Positions 24,839 through 34,404 of a stretch of 47,220 nt of DNA are shown here, piece by piece. The first letter of the stretch is position 1, and every line of letters begins with the position of its first letter. A model generated the notes under the pieces. The model did not search any database, was not told the origin of the DNA, and was given only the letters and a program-made list of their open reading frames with translations. Source of the stretch: Oligoflexales bacterium (GTDB lineage Bacteria; Bdellovibrionota_B; Oligoflexia; Oligoflexales; Bog-1112). The stretch lies in NCBI GenBank assembly GCA_017985985.1, contig JAGNWK010000014.1, positions 1 through 47,220 on the forward strand, written 5' to 3'. The position numbers and the translations under genes are program-made.

Positions 24839-27439
24839 GTGCCACTCAAACTGCGAGATAGGGGGCCATCCGTGCGAGCTCGACATTCCTTTATTTCTAT
24901 CCATAATGCTACAGAACATAATCTTAAAGGCATAAGCCTCTCCATCCCCAGAGGAGCTATCACCGTAGTCACCGGAGTCAGCGGTTCTGGGAAAAGCTCT
25001 CTTGTTTTCGATACGATCTTAGCAGAATCACAGCGACAGTTCTTTTATACCCTATCCCACTTCTCAAGACAGTTTCTAGAAGGTTCTCGTCGTCCACAAG
25101 TGACATCTATATCAGGGCTCTCACCAGCCATCTCCTTATCCCAAATCGAAACCCCCCCTTCTGTCAGAACTCGTGTCGGAACGCTGACTGACCTGAGCGA
25201 GCTCGTAGGGGTACTATTTGCCCGTTTCGGCGAAAAAATGTGTCCAAAGCATAAAATCCTCACCGAGGCTATGAGCTGGGAGGAGATGATAGCTCCGATT
25301 CAGAAAAAAAATTGGAGCACCGAAATTATCGCTATTTGTGCGCCTATAGTTGAAAAAAAGAAAGGTCACTACAAAGCGCAGCTGAAGAACTTTGCAGAAA
25401 AAGGATTTCTCAAAGTTTACATTGATGGGAACATCTACTCCCTCACCTCCACCCCAGAACTCGACAAAGAAGAAAAACATACGATTAAAATCGTCATCGA
25501 TTTTATCAAACTCAGCTCTACATCTGAGAATCGACTCCTGCGAGCCATCAAACAAGCCTCTGAGGAGGGAGGTGGATATGTCGAGTGCTATGCATCGTCA
25601 AAGCAAAACCTCCTCCTCGATCAAAAGATAATCCTATCGAACAAGCATGGCTGCCCCACCTGTGGCTTCAGCTGGCCCAAACTAGATGCTCGCTATTTCA
25701 ATCCTAATTCCCTGGGACAATGCACAGACTGCCTGGGACTTGGTCGACAGGGGGAGTCCGAAGAAAATTTGAATGAAGAGACCGAAGAAACCATCAGTGA
25801 ATTTGAAAAAATAAAACGTCAACACATCCCCTGTAAGCTTTGCCAGGGGACAGGCATCTCCCCCCAATACTCATCTGTACTCCTTGGGGGCAAATCTCCA
25901 CAAGCTTTAGCTCTCATGCCTTTTTCAGAACTTGACTCTTTTTTCTCTTCCCTAGCACAAACCGTAGGTACACACTCAAAAAATCTAGCTTTTTTACGAC
26001 TCCAGGAAGAGGCTCATTCTATCATTAAAAAATTATGTGAAGTTGGACTTTTCTACCTTCACTCCTCCCGATCTGTCCGCTCTCTTTCTGGGGGAGAATA
26101 CACCCGCCTCAGGTTAGCTGGTCTTCTTGCAGAAAGTTTACGAGGCGTGCTCTACATTTTAGATGAGCCTAGTCAGGGGCTACATCCACTTGAAATGGAA
26201 GATTTATATCAAAATTTAAGTCGCCTTAAGAACTTAGGCAATACAGTCATCGTCGTCGATCATGACGAGTACCTTATGAGAAGAGCAGATCTTATCATCG
26301 ACTTGGGACCAGGAGGAGGAGCGAAGGGAGGTAACATCACCGGCGTTTTCCACCCTTCCGAGGCAGAAACCTATAAAGACCGCTCTTCTACCGCTTTTTA
26401 CTTATCTCAAGGACGAAAACACACCCAAAAAATAGATGGAACAAAGACAAGTACAGAGCTCTATCTTACGTTGGACCAGCTGAATTTGCACAATTTAAAA
26501 ATTGATAGAGTTCGCTTCAAACTCTCTGCATTCAATGTCGTTATCGGGCTGTCTGGTGCAGGAAAATCTTCCTTGGTCCTAGGGACTCTCTATCCTAATC
26601 TCTTAAGAAAAATTGAAGAGGCACAGCGGAAAAACTCTAAAAAAAATAAAGAAAAGCCCTTATTCTGCCAGAACATTGCTGGATTTGAATCCTTAAAACA
26701 TCTTTCCCTTGTCGACAGAAAGCCCCTAGGTCGGAGCGGTCAGAGCATGCCTGCCACTTACTTAGATATTTTTACCAAGATCAGAGAACTTTATGCCAAG
26801 CTCCCAGAAGCTCAGATCTATGGCTTTACTGCAAAAGATTTCTCCCTTCACAGTTCAGGAGGACGCTGCGAATCCTGCAAGGGGAGAGGAGAGCTAACGG
26901 TTGTTATAAAATTTTTGCCAGACGCAAGAATTCGCTGCGAAGTTTGTCAAGGAAAGAGATATCGGGATGAATTATTAAACCTAAAATATAATAATCTCTC
27001 TCTTCATGATGTTCTTAACCTCACTTTTGATGAAGCCTTCGAGCACTTCAAGCATCACAAAGACATCCTTAAAAAAATTGAGACAGCAAAAAATTTAGGT
27101 CTTGGCTATTTAAAACTGGGACAGAGCTCAGGATCTCTATCTGGTGGAGAAGCTCAACGACTCAAGTTGATCCCTTATCTTATAAAAAAACACGGTCCAG
27201 AAACCGCATTAATCCTCGATGAGCCTACCAGAGGTTTGCATTTTGAGGATGTCCAAAAGCTTCTTAAAATCCTACTCTCTTTGCGAGACAAGGGGGTTAC
27301 CATCATCTGTATCGAACATAATCAAGAATTTATAGACGACAGTGACTGGCTCATTGAGTTAGGCCCAAAAGCCGCAGCTGAAGGGGGACGCCTGCTGTTT
27401 GAAGGTTACACCAGCTCCAAACCCATCAACGGAATTTGA
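24839..27439 (+). CDS. UvrA-like ABC ATPase (divergent excinuclease subunit A)
   Basis: Two-ABC-domain DNA-damage recognition protein of the UvrA family. Domain I has Walker A GVSGSGKSSLVFDT, a zinc module (CPTCGFSWPKLDAR ... CTDCLGLGR), signature LSGGEYTRLRLA and Walker B YILDEPSQGLH. Domain II has GLSGAGKSSLVLG, the C-terminal zinc finger (CESCKGRGE ... CEVCQGKRY), signature LSGGEAQRLKL and Walker B LILDEPTRGLH. At 866 aa it is shorter than usual UvrA (~940), and family-typical stretches diverge (e.g. SLSHFSRQFLEG-type wording is TLSHFSRQFLEG; QIETPPSVRTRVGT for QKTTSxNPRSTVGT). It may be a UvrA2-like paralogue. GTG start with weak ribosome-binding site; the stop overlaps the next gene. Confidence 0.88.
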   Translation: MPLKLRDRGPSVRARHSFISIHNATEHNLKGISLSIPRGAITVVTGVSGSGKSSLVFDTILAESQRQFFYTLSHFSRQFLEGSRRPQVTSISGLSPAISLSQIETPPSVRTRVGTLTDLSELVGVLFARFGEKMCPKHKILTEAMSWEEMIAPIQKKNWSTEIIAICAPIVEKKKGHYKAQLKNFAEKGFLKVYIDGNIYSLTSTPELDKEEKHTIKIVIDFIKLSSTSENRLLRAIKQASEEGGGYVECYASSKQNLLLDQKIILSNKHGCPTCGFSWPKLDARYFNPNSLGQCTDCLGLGRQGESEENLNEETEETISEFEKIKRQHIPCKLCQGTGISPQYSSVLLGGKSPQALALMPFSELDSFFSSLAQTVGTHSKNLAFLRLQEEAHSIIKKLCEVGLFYLHSSRSVRSLSGGEYTRLRLAGLLAESLRGVLYILDEPSQGLHPLEMEDLYQNLSRLKNLGNTVIVVDHDEYLMRRADLIIDLGPGGGAKGGNITGVFHPSEAETYKDRSSTAFYLSQGRKHTQKIDGTKTSTELYLTLDQLNLHNLKIDRVRFKLSAFNVVIGLSGAGKSSLVLGTLYPNLLRKIEEAQRKNSKKNKEKPLFCQNIAGFESLKHLSLVDRKPLGRSGQSMPATYLDIFTKIRELYAKLPEAQIYGFTAKDFSLHSSGGRCESCKGRGELTVVIKFLPDARIRCEVCQGKRYRDELLNLKYNNLSLHDVLNLTFDEAFEHFKHHKDILKKIETAKNLGLGYLKLGQSSGSLSGGEAQRLKLIPYLIKKHGPETALILDEPTRGLHFEDVQKLLKILLSLRDKGVTIICIEHNQEFIDDSDWLIELGPKAAAEGGRLLFEGYTSSKPINGI

Positions 27440-29295
27440 ACTTGCTAGATTTTATAAAAAAAAATTCTATAAAAATGTTTGGGTCAAGAATATTCCATCC
27501 CTTTGTCCTCTACCTTGTTCTAGCGACATGCTTCTGCTTTCCTTTGTTTCATAAAGGTTTACATACTCTAGCAACGAATGATTGGGACCCACATTTTTTA
27601 TACTACGGCTCAGTAGTGAAAAGTATTTTTGAATATACTCAGTTTCCCTTTTGGAACCCTTGGCACTGTGGAGGGAATGTCTTATGGCAGAATCCGCAGG
27701 TAGCTGCCTTTAGCCCGATCTATCTGCTAAGTGGATTTTTTTCTTTAGCTTTTGCTATGAAGATAAATGTCCTGCTTCATTATTGGATCTCGTTGCTGGG
27801 CATGCATGTTTTGCTGCAGCGGATCTTTTCGATTCAATTTTTACCACTCACCATCTACTTAGCTTGTTTGTACACTTTCTGTGGTGCACTATCGTTACAC
27901 ATAGGGGAAGGTCATACTACTTTTTTACCATTTTTTTACACCCCCTGGGTGTTTTTCTTCTTCTTAAAAAATTTGCAGAAATTTCATCTTAAAAGCCTAT
28001 TTTTTGTAAGTTTTATCTTAGCTTTGACTTTCTATACTGGTGGACTACATGTCCTCCTCATAACTGGCTGCCTTCTAACTCTGATCTCTGTCTTCTATGC
28101 TTTTTTTAAACGCACATGGAAACCCCTTATTCATCTTACTCTGATATCTGTCTTATCTGTCTTATATTCAGCTCCTAAACTCATACCGGTAAGCTTTTTT
28201 TTAAATAGCCCACGGGTATTTGACGACAGAATGGGCACCATAGCTAAAGAGGTTATATCCGAATCCTTACAATTCAAAATACTGCTGGATCCCTTCTCAA
28301 ACAAAGAGACGAACCATAATCTCTTCTATGGCTGGCAAGAATATGGAAATTATATTGGAGGATTTGGTCTCGTTTTGATTTTAAGTTCTCTTTTTTGGGT
28401 TCTCTGCGTCATGAGCCTAAGAAAACAGCATCCCTTCAAAATAAGATCTCATTCATTTATCTACAGCTTAGGCTTATCTGCTTTCATTTTCTTGCTTCTT
28501 GCCAGAGGCGATTTTTCTTTTTTAGCTCCCTACTCGTTGCTAAAGATGCTCCCTATTTTCGGAAAAATTCGCTGTGCCGGTCGTTTTATTATTCCTTTTA
28601 CTTTAGCAGCAAGCTTGCTTGTTGCCTGGGTCTTTGAGAAAATTTATTCAGACCACAATAGCGACATCTCAACCAAGAATTATTTCAAAAATAATCTCAA
28701 AAGTTTTTTTACAATCGTACTCGCTTTTGCAAGCCTAGATTTAATATATTTTAATCATCGTCATTTCCGAGAAATTTTTTGGCAGGATCCTATCAAGACC
28801 GATTTTCATTTTTTTAAATCTCAAAATAAGTATGAAGTGATAGGTAAAGATTATGATTACAGCGCACATTTTCCCTCTCAAATGTATGCTGCCATGATGA
28901 ATAATCAGTCCTTTTTAAACTGCTATGAGCCATTAAAAATACGTCCCACCACAAAAATCGACAGACCTTTAATTTATAGCGATGAGCCACATGTCCAAAT
29001 AAGTAACCTCATTTTTAGCCCGAATAAAATATCTGCTAACATTAAAGCAAGCGACTCAGCAAATATTTTCCTGAATCAAAATTATATCGATGGTTGGATC
29101 AGTGATGCTGGAGACATACAAATTGGGGTAGCGGGCCCCTTTATTCAGATAAAACCCGGATTTGATGCTAGGCTTACATTTTCATTTTCTCCCCAAGGCT
29201 GGGGGTACGGCAAGCTCCTCTTTGTCTGTGGCATCCTACTTAGCCTCTGGATCTACCGTAGAGAAAGAAAGAACATAAATTTAACCATCCAATAA
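27436..29295 (+). CDS. Multi-spanning membrane protein, YfhO/GT-C glycosyltransferase-like
   Basis: About twelve hydrophobic segments, then a ~130-residue soluble region near the C-terminus, then a last membrane helix. The N-terminal loop NDWDPHFLYYGSVVKS ... QFPFWNPWHCGGNVLWQNPQ matches the pattern of YfhO-like and GT-C proteins (an acidic residue in the first periplasmic loop and PxWNPxxxxGxxxxxxxQ), which transfer sugars from lipid carriers. The start is TTG 27436, overlapping the UvrA-like stop as TTGA. The coding sequence looks AT-rich compared with neighbours. Substrate unknown; it may glycosylate envelope lipids or proteins. Confidence 0.8.
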   Translation: MNLLDFIKKNSIKMFGSRIFHPFVLYLVLATCFCFPLFHKGLHTLATNDWDPHFLYYGSVVKSIFEYTQFPFWNPWHCGGNVLWQNPQVAAFSPIYLLSGFFSLAFAMKINVLLHYWISLLGMHVLLQRIFSIQFLPLTIYLACLYTFCGALSLHIGEGHTTFLPFFYTPWVFFFFLKNLQKFHLKSLFFVSFILALTFYTGGLHVLLITGCLLTLISVFYAFFKRTWKPLIHLTLISVLSVLYSAPKLIPVSFFLNSPRVFDDRMGTIAKEVISESLQFKILLDPFSNKETNHNLFYGWQEYGNYIGGFGLVLILSSLFWVLCVMSLRKQHPFKIRSHSFIYSLGLSAFIFLLLARGDFSFLAPYSLLKMLPIFGKIRCAGRFIIPFTLAASLLVAWVFEKIYSDHNSDISTKNYFKNNLKSFFTIVLAFASLDLIYFNHRHFREIFWQDPIKTDFHFFKSQNKYEVIGKDYDYSAHFPSQMYAAMMNNQSFLNCYEPLKIRPTTKIDRPLIYSDEPHVQISNLIFSPNKISANIKASDSANIFLNQNYIDGWISDAGDIQIGVAGPFIQIKPGFDARLTFSFSPQGWGYGKLLFVCGILLSLWIYRRERKNINLTIQ

Positions 29296-29385
29296 TCAAC
29301 GGTTAAAAAACTTTTTATTATTATTTTTTATAATCGAACCGAACAGAGCGCTGTCAGCTTTGAACTCTAGTTCGGATATCTTGTT

Positions 29386-30999
29386 ATGAATGAATACATT
29401 GCACCAAAACAGGAGCGATTCCTCCTTGTCTCTGGGGGAAGCCTCATCCTGATCTGGTGGTTTATCATCAAACATATCTTGCCTACTGCATATGATCCTA
29501 TCTATCTCAGGATTTTAATAACATCCTTTTGCTTTTCAGCGTTTGGTCTCAGCTTAGTTTTTGATTTTGTAAAACGAATATTATCAAAATTTGTCCTCAT
29601 AACCGTCTGGCTTATCACATATTATATTTTTTTCTTGACTGCTAAAAACAATGCTCATTTCATTTTTATTTTAGCTATGGTATTGACGATTTTTTGCTGC
29701 ACTTTTTGCCTGAATTCGAGACGTCAAATTTTAACATACTTCTTGTTCTGTCTCGCCATGAGTTATGATCTTGCCGATAAAAACACTCAGATGAATGGAC
29801 TCTTCATCCAAAGCGTCCTAATCACTTTATTTATTATTTCCTATATTGGCTTCTACTACAAACTTAGACTCCTTGAAGTTACGAAAGAAATTAATGAAAA
29901 ACTACAGAAGAGTGAAACCGCTCTCCGAGAAGCACAAAAAATAGCAAAAATTGGAAGTTTTGAATTTGATTTTAAAAACAAAAAAAAGAGATGGAGCCCT
30001 CAAGCTGCCTTAAATTTCGGCCTCGATGAAAAATTTCTGCCAGACAATTTTGATTTAAAATCGTTCTTAGAAACAGAAGACTACCTAGAGGTTAAGAAGA
30101 AATGGGGTATGTCGATTAGATCCATTGAGCCTTTCGACTTCCAATTTAAGATAAAAACAAGAGACAATAAGACCAGATGGATTCATGCCATGGGGAAACA
30201 TGTCTTCGACCATCTTGGTGAGCACTCCCTAAGCATTGGAACTATCCAAGACATCACAGAAAGATCAAGCCTCGACGCTGAGATCAAAGAAGAACAAACT
30301 AAACTCATGCAGACAGAACGAATGTCATCTCTAGGAGAAATGGCTGGTGGAATCGCTCATGAAATTAACAACCCACTGAGTGTTATCCTTGGTCACGCTG
30401 AAATTCTGAAGCGAATAGAAAAAGCCGACTCACCCCTTGAGACCGAAGTGATCTCGAAACATGCAGAAAAAATCATTTCTACAGTAAATCGAATCGCAAA
30501 AATTGTCAGTGGACTACGGGTTTTTGCAAGAGATGCCAGTTGCGATCCATTTCATGAAGTGACTATTCAATCTATATTGGAAGAAACATTAGAATTCTGT
30601 ACCAATCGCTTTAGAACTCACAATGTCAAATTAATCCTTGAACCGGTCTCCCCAGAGATAAAAATCATCTGTCGAAGTGTACAGATATCACAAATCATCT
30701 TGAATCTATTGAACAACGCTTTCGACGTGACATCCGATATTGGAGGGAGTTGGATAAAAATAGATGTCAAAGAAAGTCCTTCTGAAGTCCATATCAGCGT
30801 CTCTAATAATGGACCTCTGATTAACCAAGAAATTCGCGAAAAAATATTCTTACCTTTTTTTACAACCAAGGAAGTGGGTAAAGGAACCGGACTAGGCCTC
30901 AGTATCGCCCGATCGATAGCCGTTGAGCATAAAGGCAGACTTGAACTCGACACAGATAGTCAAACGACCTGCTTCACCCTATCTATCCCTAGGCTCTAG
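29386..30999 (+). CDS. Membrane-bound PAS-domain sensor histidine kinase
   Basis: Five to six N-terminal membrane helices (residues ~15-160) are followed by a coiled-coil linker and a PAS_3-type domain (~185-295, AKIGSFEFDFKNKKKRWSP ... IHAMGKHVFDHLGEHSLSIG). The kinase core has H-box GGIAHEINNPLSVILGH (His325), N-box QIILNLLNNAFDV, and G-boxes IFLPFFTTKEVGKGTGLGLSI. No receiver domain and no adjacent response regulator, so the partner lies elsewhere. Its 3' end overlaps the convergent methyltransferase gene by 21 bp. Confidence 0.92.
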   Translation: MNEYIAPKQERFLLVSGGSLILIWWFIIKHILPTAYDPIYLRILITSFCFSAFGLSLVFDFVKRILSKFVLITVWLITYYIFFLTAKNNAHFIFILAMVLTIFCCTFCLNSRRQILTYFLFCLAMSYDLADKNTQMNGLFIQSVLITLFIISYIGFYYKLRLLEVTKEINEKLQKSETALREAQKIAKIGSFEFDFKNKKKRWSPQAALNFGLDEKFLPDNFDLKSFLETEDYLEVKKKWGMSIRSIEPFDFQFKIKTRDNKTRWIHAMGKHVFDHLGEHSLSIGTIQDITERSSLDAEIKEEQTKLMQTERMSSLGEMAGGIAHEINNPLSVILGHAEILKRIEKADSPLETEVISKHAEKIISTVNRIAKIVSGLRVFARDASCDPFHEVTIQSILEETLEFCTNRFRTHNVKLILEPVSPEIKIICRSVQISQIILNLLNNAFDVTSDIGGSWIKIDVKESPSEVHISVSNNGPLINQEIREKIFLPFFTTKEVGKGTGLGLSIARSIAVEHKGRLELDTDSQTTCFTLSIPRL

Positions 31000-32283
31000 G
31001 TGAACCAATGTCTCTACATGATGACTGTGCGGGAAAAAGTCAAATGCCTTTACAGATCGAATCTTGTAAACATCTTTTAAATCTTTCAAATCCCTTGCTA
31101 AAGTCATCGGATCACAGCTCATATAAATAAGACATTTCGGCAACAATTTGTGAATCGACTGCAAACACTCCTTCATCCCCTGCCTAGGGGGATCCACAAT
31201 CAGGGTATCGTAATATATATGTTTATCGACAGCCTGCCTCAGATAGAGAACTGCACTTTCATCCAAGAAAGAAATGCCTGGAATTTGATTTTGCTCACTA
31301 TTGTATTGGCCAAGTTTGACAGAACCCCGAGACTGCTCGACCGCCACAATTTTCCTTGAAGGATCTCCTAGGTGGAGAGACAAATTCCCAGACCCACAAA
31401 AAAGATCGAGAATAGATTTTGAGTTTTCTTCTGAAACGATATCCGTTATGGCTTCTCTAACTTTTTGATTGAGTGCTATATTCACTTGCTGGAATAAAGT
31501 AGCTTGAGTGAAGTAGGAGATATTTTTCCAATTCTCAAATAAAAAATAGGGAGATTGATCAGCCTCACTCTTTAAACCTGCCCAGGCTACGCGTCGATTC
31601 TCCTGCAAATACTGCTTAAAGTGCACAAAAAGGGTCGGATCCCCAATAGGCTCCAATGTGACGAGTAGAGAAGAAGTTTCAGTCTCTCCCTTTACAAGAG
31701 CAGGAAGTTCTTGCACATGTAAACGAAAGCTTAAGTCATCCTGCATTTTTGCAAACTGCGCTTGATTTAAGTCTATGATCAGAGCCTCTATAGAACGAGC
31801 AGCCACCCAACAAGTCGATACAGCCACCAGTTTGTGAGAACTTTGCTCAAAAAAACCAACTTTAACCGAACCATCTGCTTTTAAACGACCTCGCAAAAGC
31901 AGCCTGTTTCTATAATTCTTGGTATCGGCACACTCTACCTTTAATCCCCGACTAAGCTCCACGGCTTCTTCCCACTGAGCTATCCTATGAAAAGCCTGTC
32001 TTATAAAATCAGCTTTTGCCTCTAGTTGTGCCAGATAAGAAAAACCAAGCCAAGAACAGCCTCCACATAGGCGACTATGCGGACATGGAGAACCCCCTTC
32101 CGCTCTTTGCTCGGACATGCTTATCCATTCGACAACTCTAGCTCTCGCATAGGAAGATTTTTCCTCCACAAGCTCGACCCTCACGCGATCTCCTGGGAAG
32201 GCTTTTGGGATAAAGACAACTCGACCATTATGTCGAGCTAGACCTTCCCCACCAAACACGACACTTTCGATATCTAAGATCAT
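30979..32283 (-). CDS. RlmD/TrmA-family RNA 5-methyluridine methyltransferase
   Basis: SAM-dependent methylation of uridine C5 in rRNA or tRNA. An N-terminal TRAM domain (residues ~1-55, GEGLARHNGRVVFIPKAFPG) is followed by a 4Fe-4S-type cysteine set C-x5-C-x2-C (CPHSRLCGGCSW) plus a later Cys (VECADTKNYRNR). The methyltransferase core has LDLFCGSGNLSLHL for SAM, VDPPRQGMKE, and the catalytic Cys in YMSCDPMTLARDL. RlmD (23S U1939) is the closest guess because of the Fe-S cysteines, but the substrate is not determined by sequence alone. Confidence 0.9.
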   Translation of the reverse strand: MILDIESVVFGGEGLARHNGRVVFIPKAFPGDRVRVELVEEKSSYARARVVEWISMSEQRAEGGSPCPHSRLCGGCSWLGFSYLAQLEAKADFIRQAFHRIAQWEEAVELSRGLKVECADTKNYRNRLLLRGRLKADGSVKVGFFEQSSHKLVAVSTCWVAARSIEALIIDLNQAQFAKMQDDLSFRLHVQELPALVKGETETSSLLVTLEPIGDPTLFVHFKQYLQENRRVAWAGLKSEADQSPYFLFENWKNISYFTQATLFQQVNIALNQKVREAITDIVSEENSKSILDLFCGSGNLSLHLGDPSRKIVAVEQSRGSVKLGQYNSEQNQIPGISFLDESAVLYLRQAVDKHIYYDTLIVDPPRQGMKECLQSIHKLLPKCLIYMSCDPMTLARDLKDLKDVYKIRSVKAFDFFPHSHHVETLVHLEPRDR

Positions 32284-32312
32284 GCTTTTGAAGTTCTTTC
32301 CGATAAAGCTCT

Positions 32313-33494
32313 ATGAATTTCATCTCAATGCAAATTAGAGTCAAAAAAGAGGTCTCGTTGTTTTACAAGAGATGCCCCCACATTCCCTTACTCTTCGGTA
32401 TTTTTTTATGGGTCTGCTCATCCCTTTGTCTAGCCAAGACAAACGAGCCCATCTACCAAGACCCTTTTGATCTCGCTGCTGGGGGATCCTCACTCACCTG
32501 GGCAACACAGGAGGGCATTCTCGTCTCGAATCCGGCACTACTCCCCTACGGGGGTAAATTTTTTCGCTGGGTTGGCTTAAAAACAAGCTTATTCCCGGGC
32601 AAAGAATCTCTGAACCTAACTCGCTCTCTTTTAAAAAACAAGGGGGTAAAGAAGGACAGCACGAAGACAACAGAAGAACAGAACAACGAACTGATCGACA
32701 CCCTCTTCAATACCCCCATCCACCTCGGAGCCTCTGTAGCTCTTAGCTTTATCACCAGTCGTGGGGGCTTAGCTGTCTTTTCCTCGCTAGAACCTGATTT
32801 AAAAGCATGGAAGAATGGGGATCCAACCAGCGGTTCAGGGCTCCCTGCTCTAACCGTTAGAAACGAGTTTTACACAGGAGCTTATGCTTCCCTGGCGACA
32901 AGAAGTCCATTTGAAAATCTATCGTTTGGATTATCCCTAAAATCTCTATACGTTGCAGATCAGGTCCTCCATATCGATCTCCTAGACACTGATTCCATCA
33001 ATAAGGCCGGTACAGACTTAAGCAAACCCTCCTCCAAACTTCCACACGGGCTAGGAGTCGACCTGGGCACACTTCTCTTTCTTCAAGGTAAACACACCGA
33101 CCTCCGCTTAGCGGCAAGCACCGTCAACGTAGGAGGATTACAACTGTCAAATTCTGATCAAGACCCCATCCCCCAAACCCTTAATGTTGGCCTAGGCCTA
33201 ACTTTTCATTCCGACACAGACGCTCTCCATTTAAGTATAGACTTCCGGGATACCGATAATAAGTACAAGGAGGCCTTGTTTAAAAGGATCTATGCAGGAG
33301 TCCGACTGATGCTCCGGCAGTACGTCGGATTAGCCGCTGGGGTTTATCACGGGACCCCGACAGTGGGAGCTGAGCTAGACCTTATCTTTATGCGTGTAGC
33401 AGCCTCTGCCTATACAAGAGAATACGGTGATAACCCTGGGGTAGACCCTCGTCGAATCTATGCTGTTTCTCTGACGTGGGGAGTCGACTTTTGA
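32313..33494 (+). CDS. Putative outer-membrane beta-barrel protein
   Basis: A signal segment (PLLFGIFLWVCSSLCLAK) precedes a mature protein starting with DPFDLAAGGSSLTWATQEGI. Alternating hydrophobic strands rich in Gly, Ser and Leu run to a C-terminal ...SLTWGVDF ending in Phe, typical of proteins recognised by BAM. The 'a few asparagine/proline-proximal residues then LxPYGGxFxR' start resembles FadL/TraF-like or PorV-like barrels in delta-type bacteria, without a confident match. The next gene, a lipoprotein, starts inside its stop codon, so the pair is co-expressed and may act together. A starting Met at residue 6 is also possible. Confidence 0.75.
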   Translation: MNFISMQIRVKKEVSLFYKRCPHIPLLFGIFLWVCSSLCLAKTNEPIYQDPFDLAAGGSSLTWATQEGILVSNPALLPYGGKFFRWVGLKTSLFPGKESLNLTRSLLKNKGVKKDSTKTTEEQNNELIDTLFNTPIHLGASVALSFITSRGGLAVFSSLEPDLKAWKNGDPTSGSGLPALTVRNEFYTGAYASLATRSPFENLSFGLSLKSLYVADQVLHIDLLDTDSINKAGTDLSKPSSKLPHGLGVDLGTLLFLQGKHTDLRLAASTVNVGGLQLSNSDQDPIPQTLNVGLGLTFHSDTDALHLSIDFRDTDNKYKEALFKRIYAGVRLMLRQYVGLAAGVYHGTPTVGAELDLIFMRVAASAYTREYGDNPGVDPRRIYAVSLTWGVDF

Positions 33495-34279
33495 AGATCG
33501 TCACACGAACCATCCTATCGCTACTGTGCATTGGCTCCTCGCAATGCGGGGAAAAGAATTATGCTGAATGCAAACCGTCCAAGGATGGTCTCACTCAAGA
33601 AAAAACTTCTACCTGCTCTCCCCGTACTCCTGATGAAGAAGCCGTGCTTGCCCTAAATGCAGGCAATTACGATAAAGCACAAAGCATACTAGAACCACTG
33701 ATCGCACAAAACCCTGAGGAGTATATGCGTTACCCACGTCTTGCGTCTGCCTATGCGGGACAAGCTCACTTTGATCTCTTAAGTTTTGGACGTAATGGTG
33801 GCACTCAAAGTTCGGGCCAAAGCCTACTGGATACTCTAGGACAGTTTGTCCCAAGCGCCGATAAAGATCACCTCGATGACTACAAAGTTTTGGTTAGCAA
33901 AATGGAAAAGGCAAAAAATATCCTCCTGATCATGCCGCTTGAATACAGATCAAAAAATGGAATTGCCAGTTATGGGGCAAGTTCTGAAACACAGCTTATT
34001 ATGTACCAAGCAGCCTACTCATTAATGTTTATGAATCAATTTATAGTTCCCTCTGCCCAGGAACAAGGAAAGATTGACCCACAAGTTCTTGAAACCATGA
34101 CTCAAGAAGATGCCCTTGTCATTCTCGACAACCTAAAAGGAGCCTCTGCAACGGCAGCCTCCAACAACCCCGACCTTGCAAAAAACATAGATGAAATCGA
34201 AGCAAAAATAAAAACAACGGGGGGTGAAGATGAAAGGAAAAAATTGATCGATTACCTTAAAAATCAAAAAAAATCATAG
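33491..34279 (+). CDS. TPR-like probable lipoprotein
   Basis: The start is TTG 33491, preceded by GGGGAG; the stop of the barrel gene overlaps it as TTGA. A GTG at 33476 is an alternative. The N-terminus (LKIVTRTILSLLCIGSSQC) is hydrophobic and ends at Cys, but the residue before it is Gln, an unusual lipobox. The next ~90 residues contain a tetratricopeptide-like unit (EEAVLALNAGNYDKAQSILE ... AQNPEEYMRYPRLASAYAGQ). The rest is helical. The stop codon TAG forms the left edge of a palindromic repeat element. Probably works with the barrel protein at the outer membrane. Confidence 0.75.
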   Translation: MKIVTRTILSLLCIGSSQCGEKNYAECKPSKDGLTQEKTSTCSPRTPDEEAVLALNAGNYDKAQSILEPLIAQNPEEYMRYPRLASAYAGQAHFDLLSFGRNGGTQSSGQSLLDTLGQFVPSADKDHLDDYKVLVSKMEKAKNILLIMPLEYRSKNGIASYGASSETQLIMYQAAYSLMFMNQFIVPSAQEQGKIDPQVLETMTQEDALVILDNLKGASATAASNNPDLAKNIDEIEAKIKTTGGEDERKKLIDYLKNQKKS

Positions 34280-34400
34280 GAACCATCCCACAAGTCGTCT
34301 AGCAATGCATTAAGGAACGAGCAGCTCAGTTTACTTGCTGGTAAATAAGCAGCGTAGCGACCAAAATAACGCAGCTAGACGACTTGTGGGATGGTTCCTA
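34277..34400. repeat. Dispersed palindromic element, copy 1 (124 bp)
   Basis: 27-bp perfect inverted termini (34277-34303 and 34374-34400; left end taggaaccatcccacaag) flank a 70-bp interior, roughly 80% identical to a second copy at 41980-42098. A small internal hairpin (tttac / gtaaa) is present. The left terminus contains the TAG stop of the upstream lipoprotein gene; the right end lies 4 bp from the stop of the convergent UbiA-family gene. It may serve as a bidirectional terminator and is probably a non-autonomous mobile repeat. Confidence 0.92.
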
Positions 34401-34404
34401 GTGA

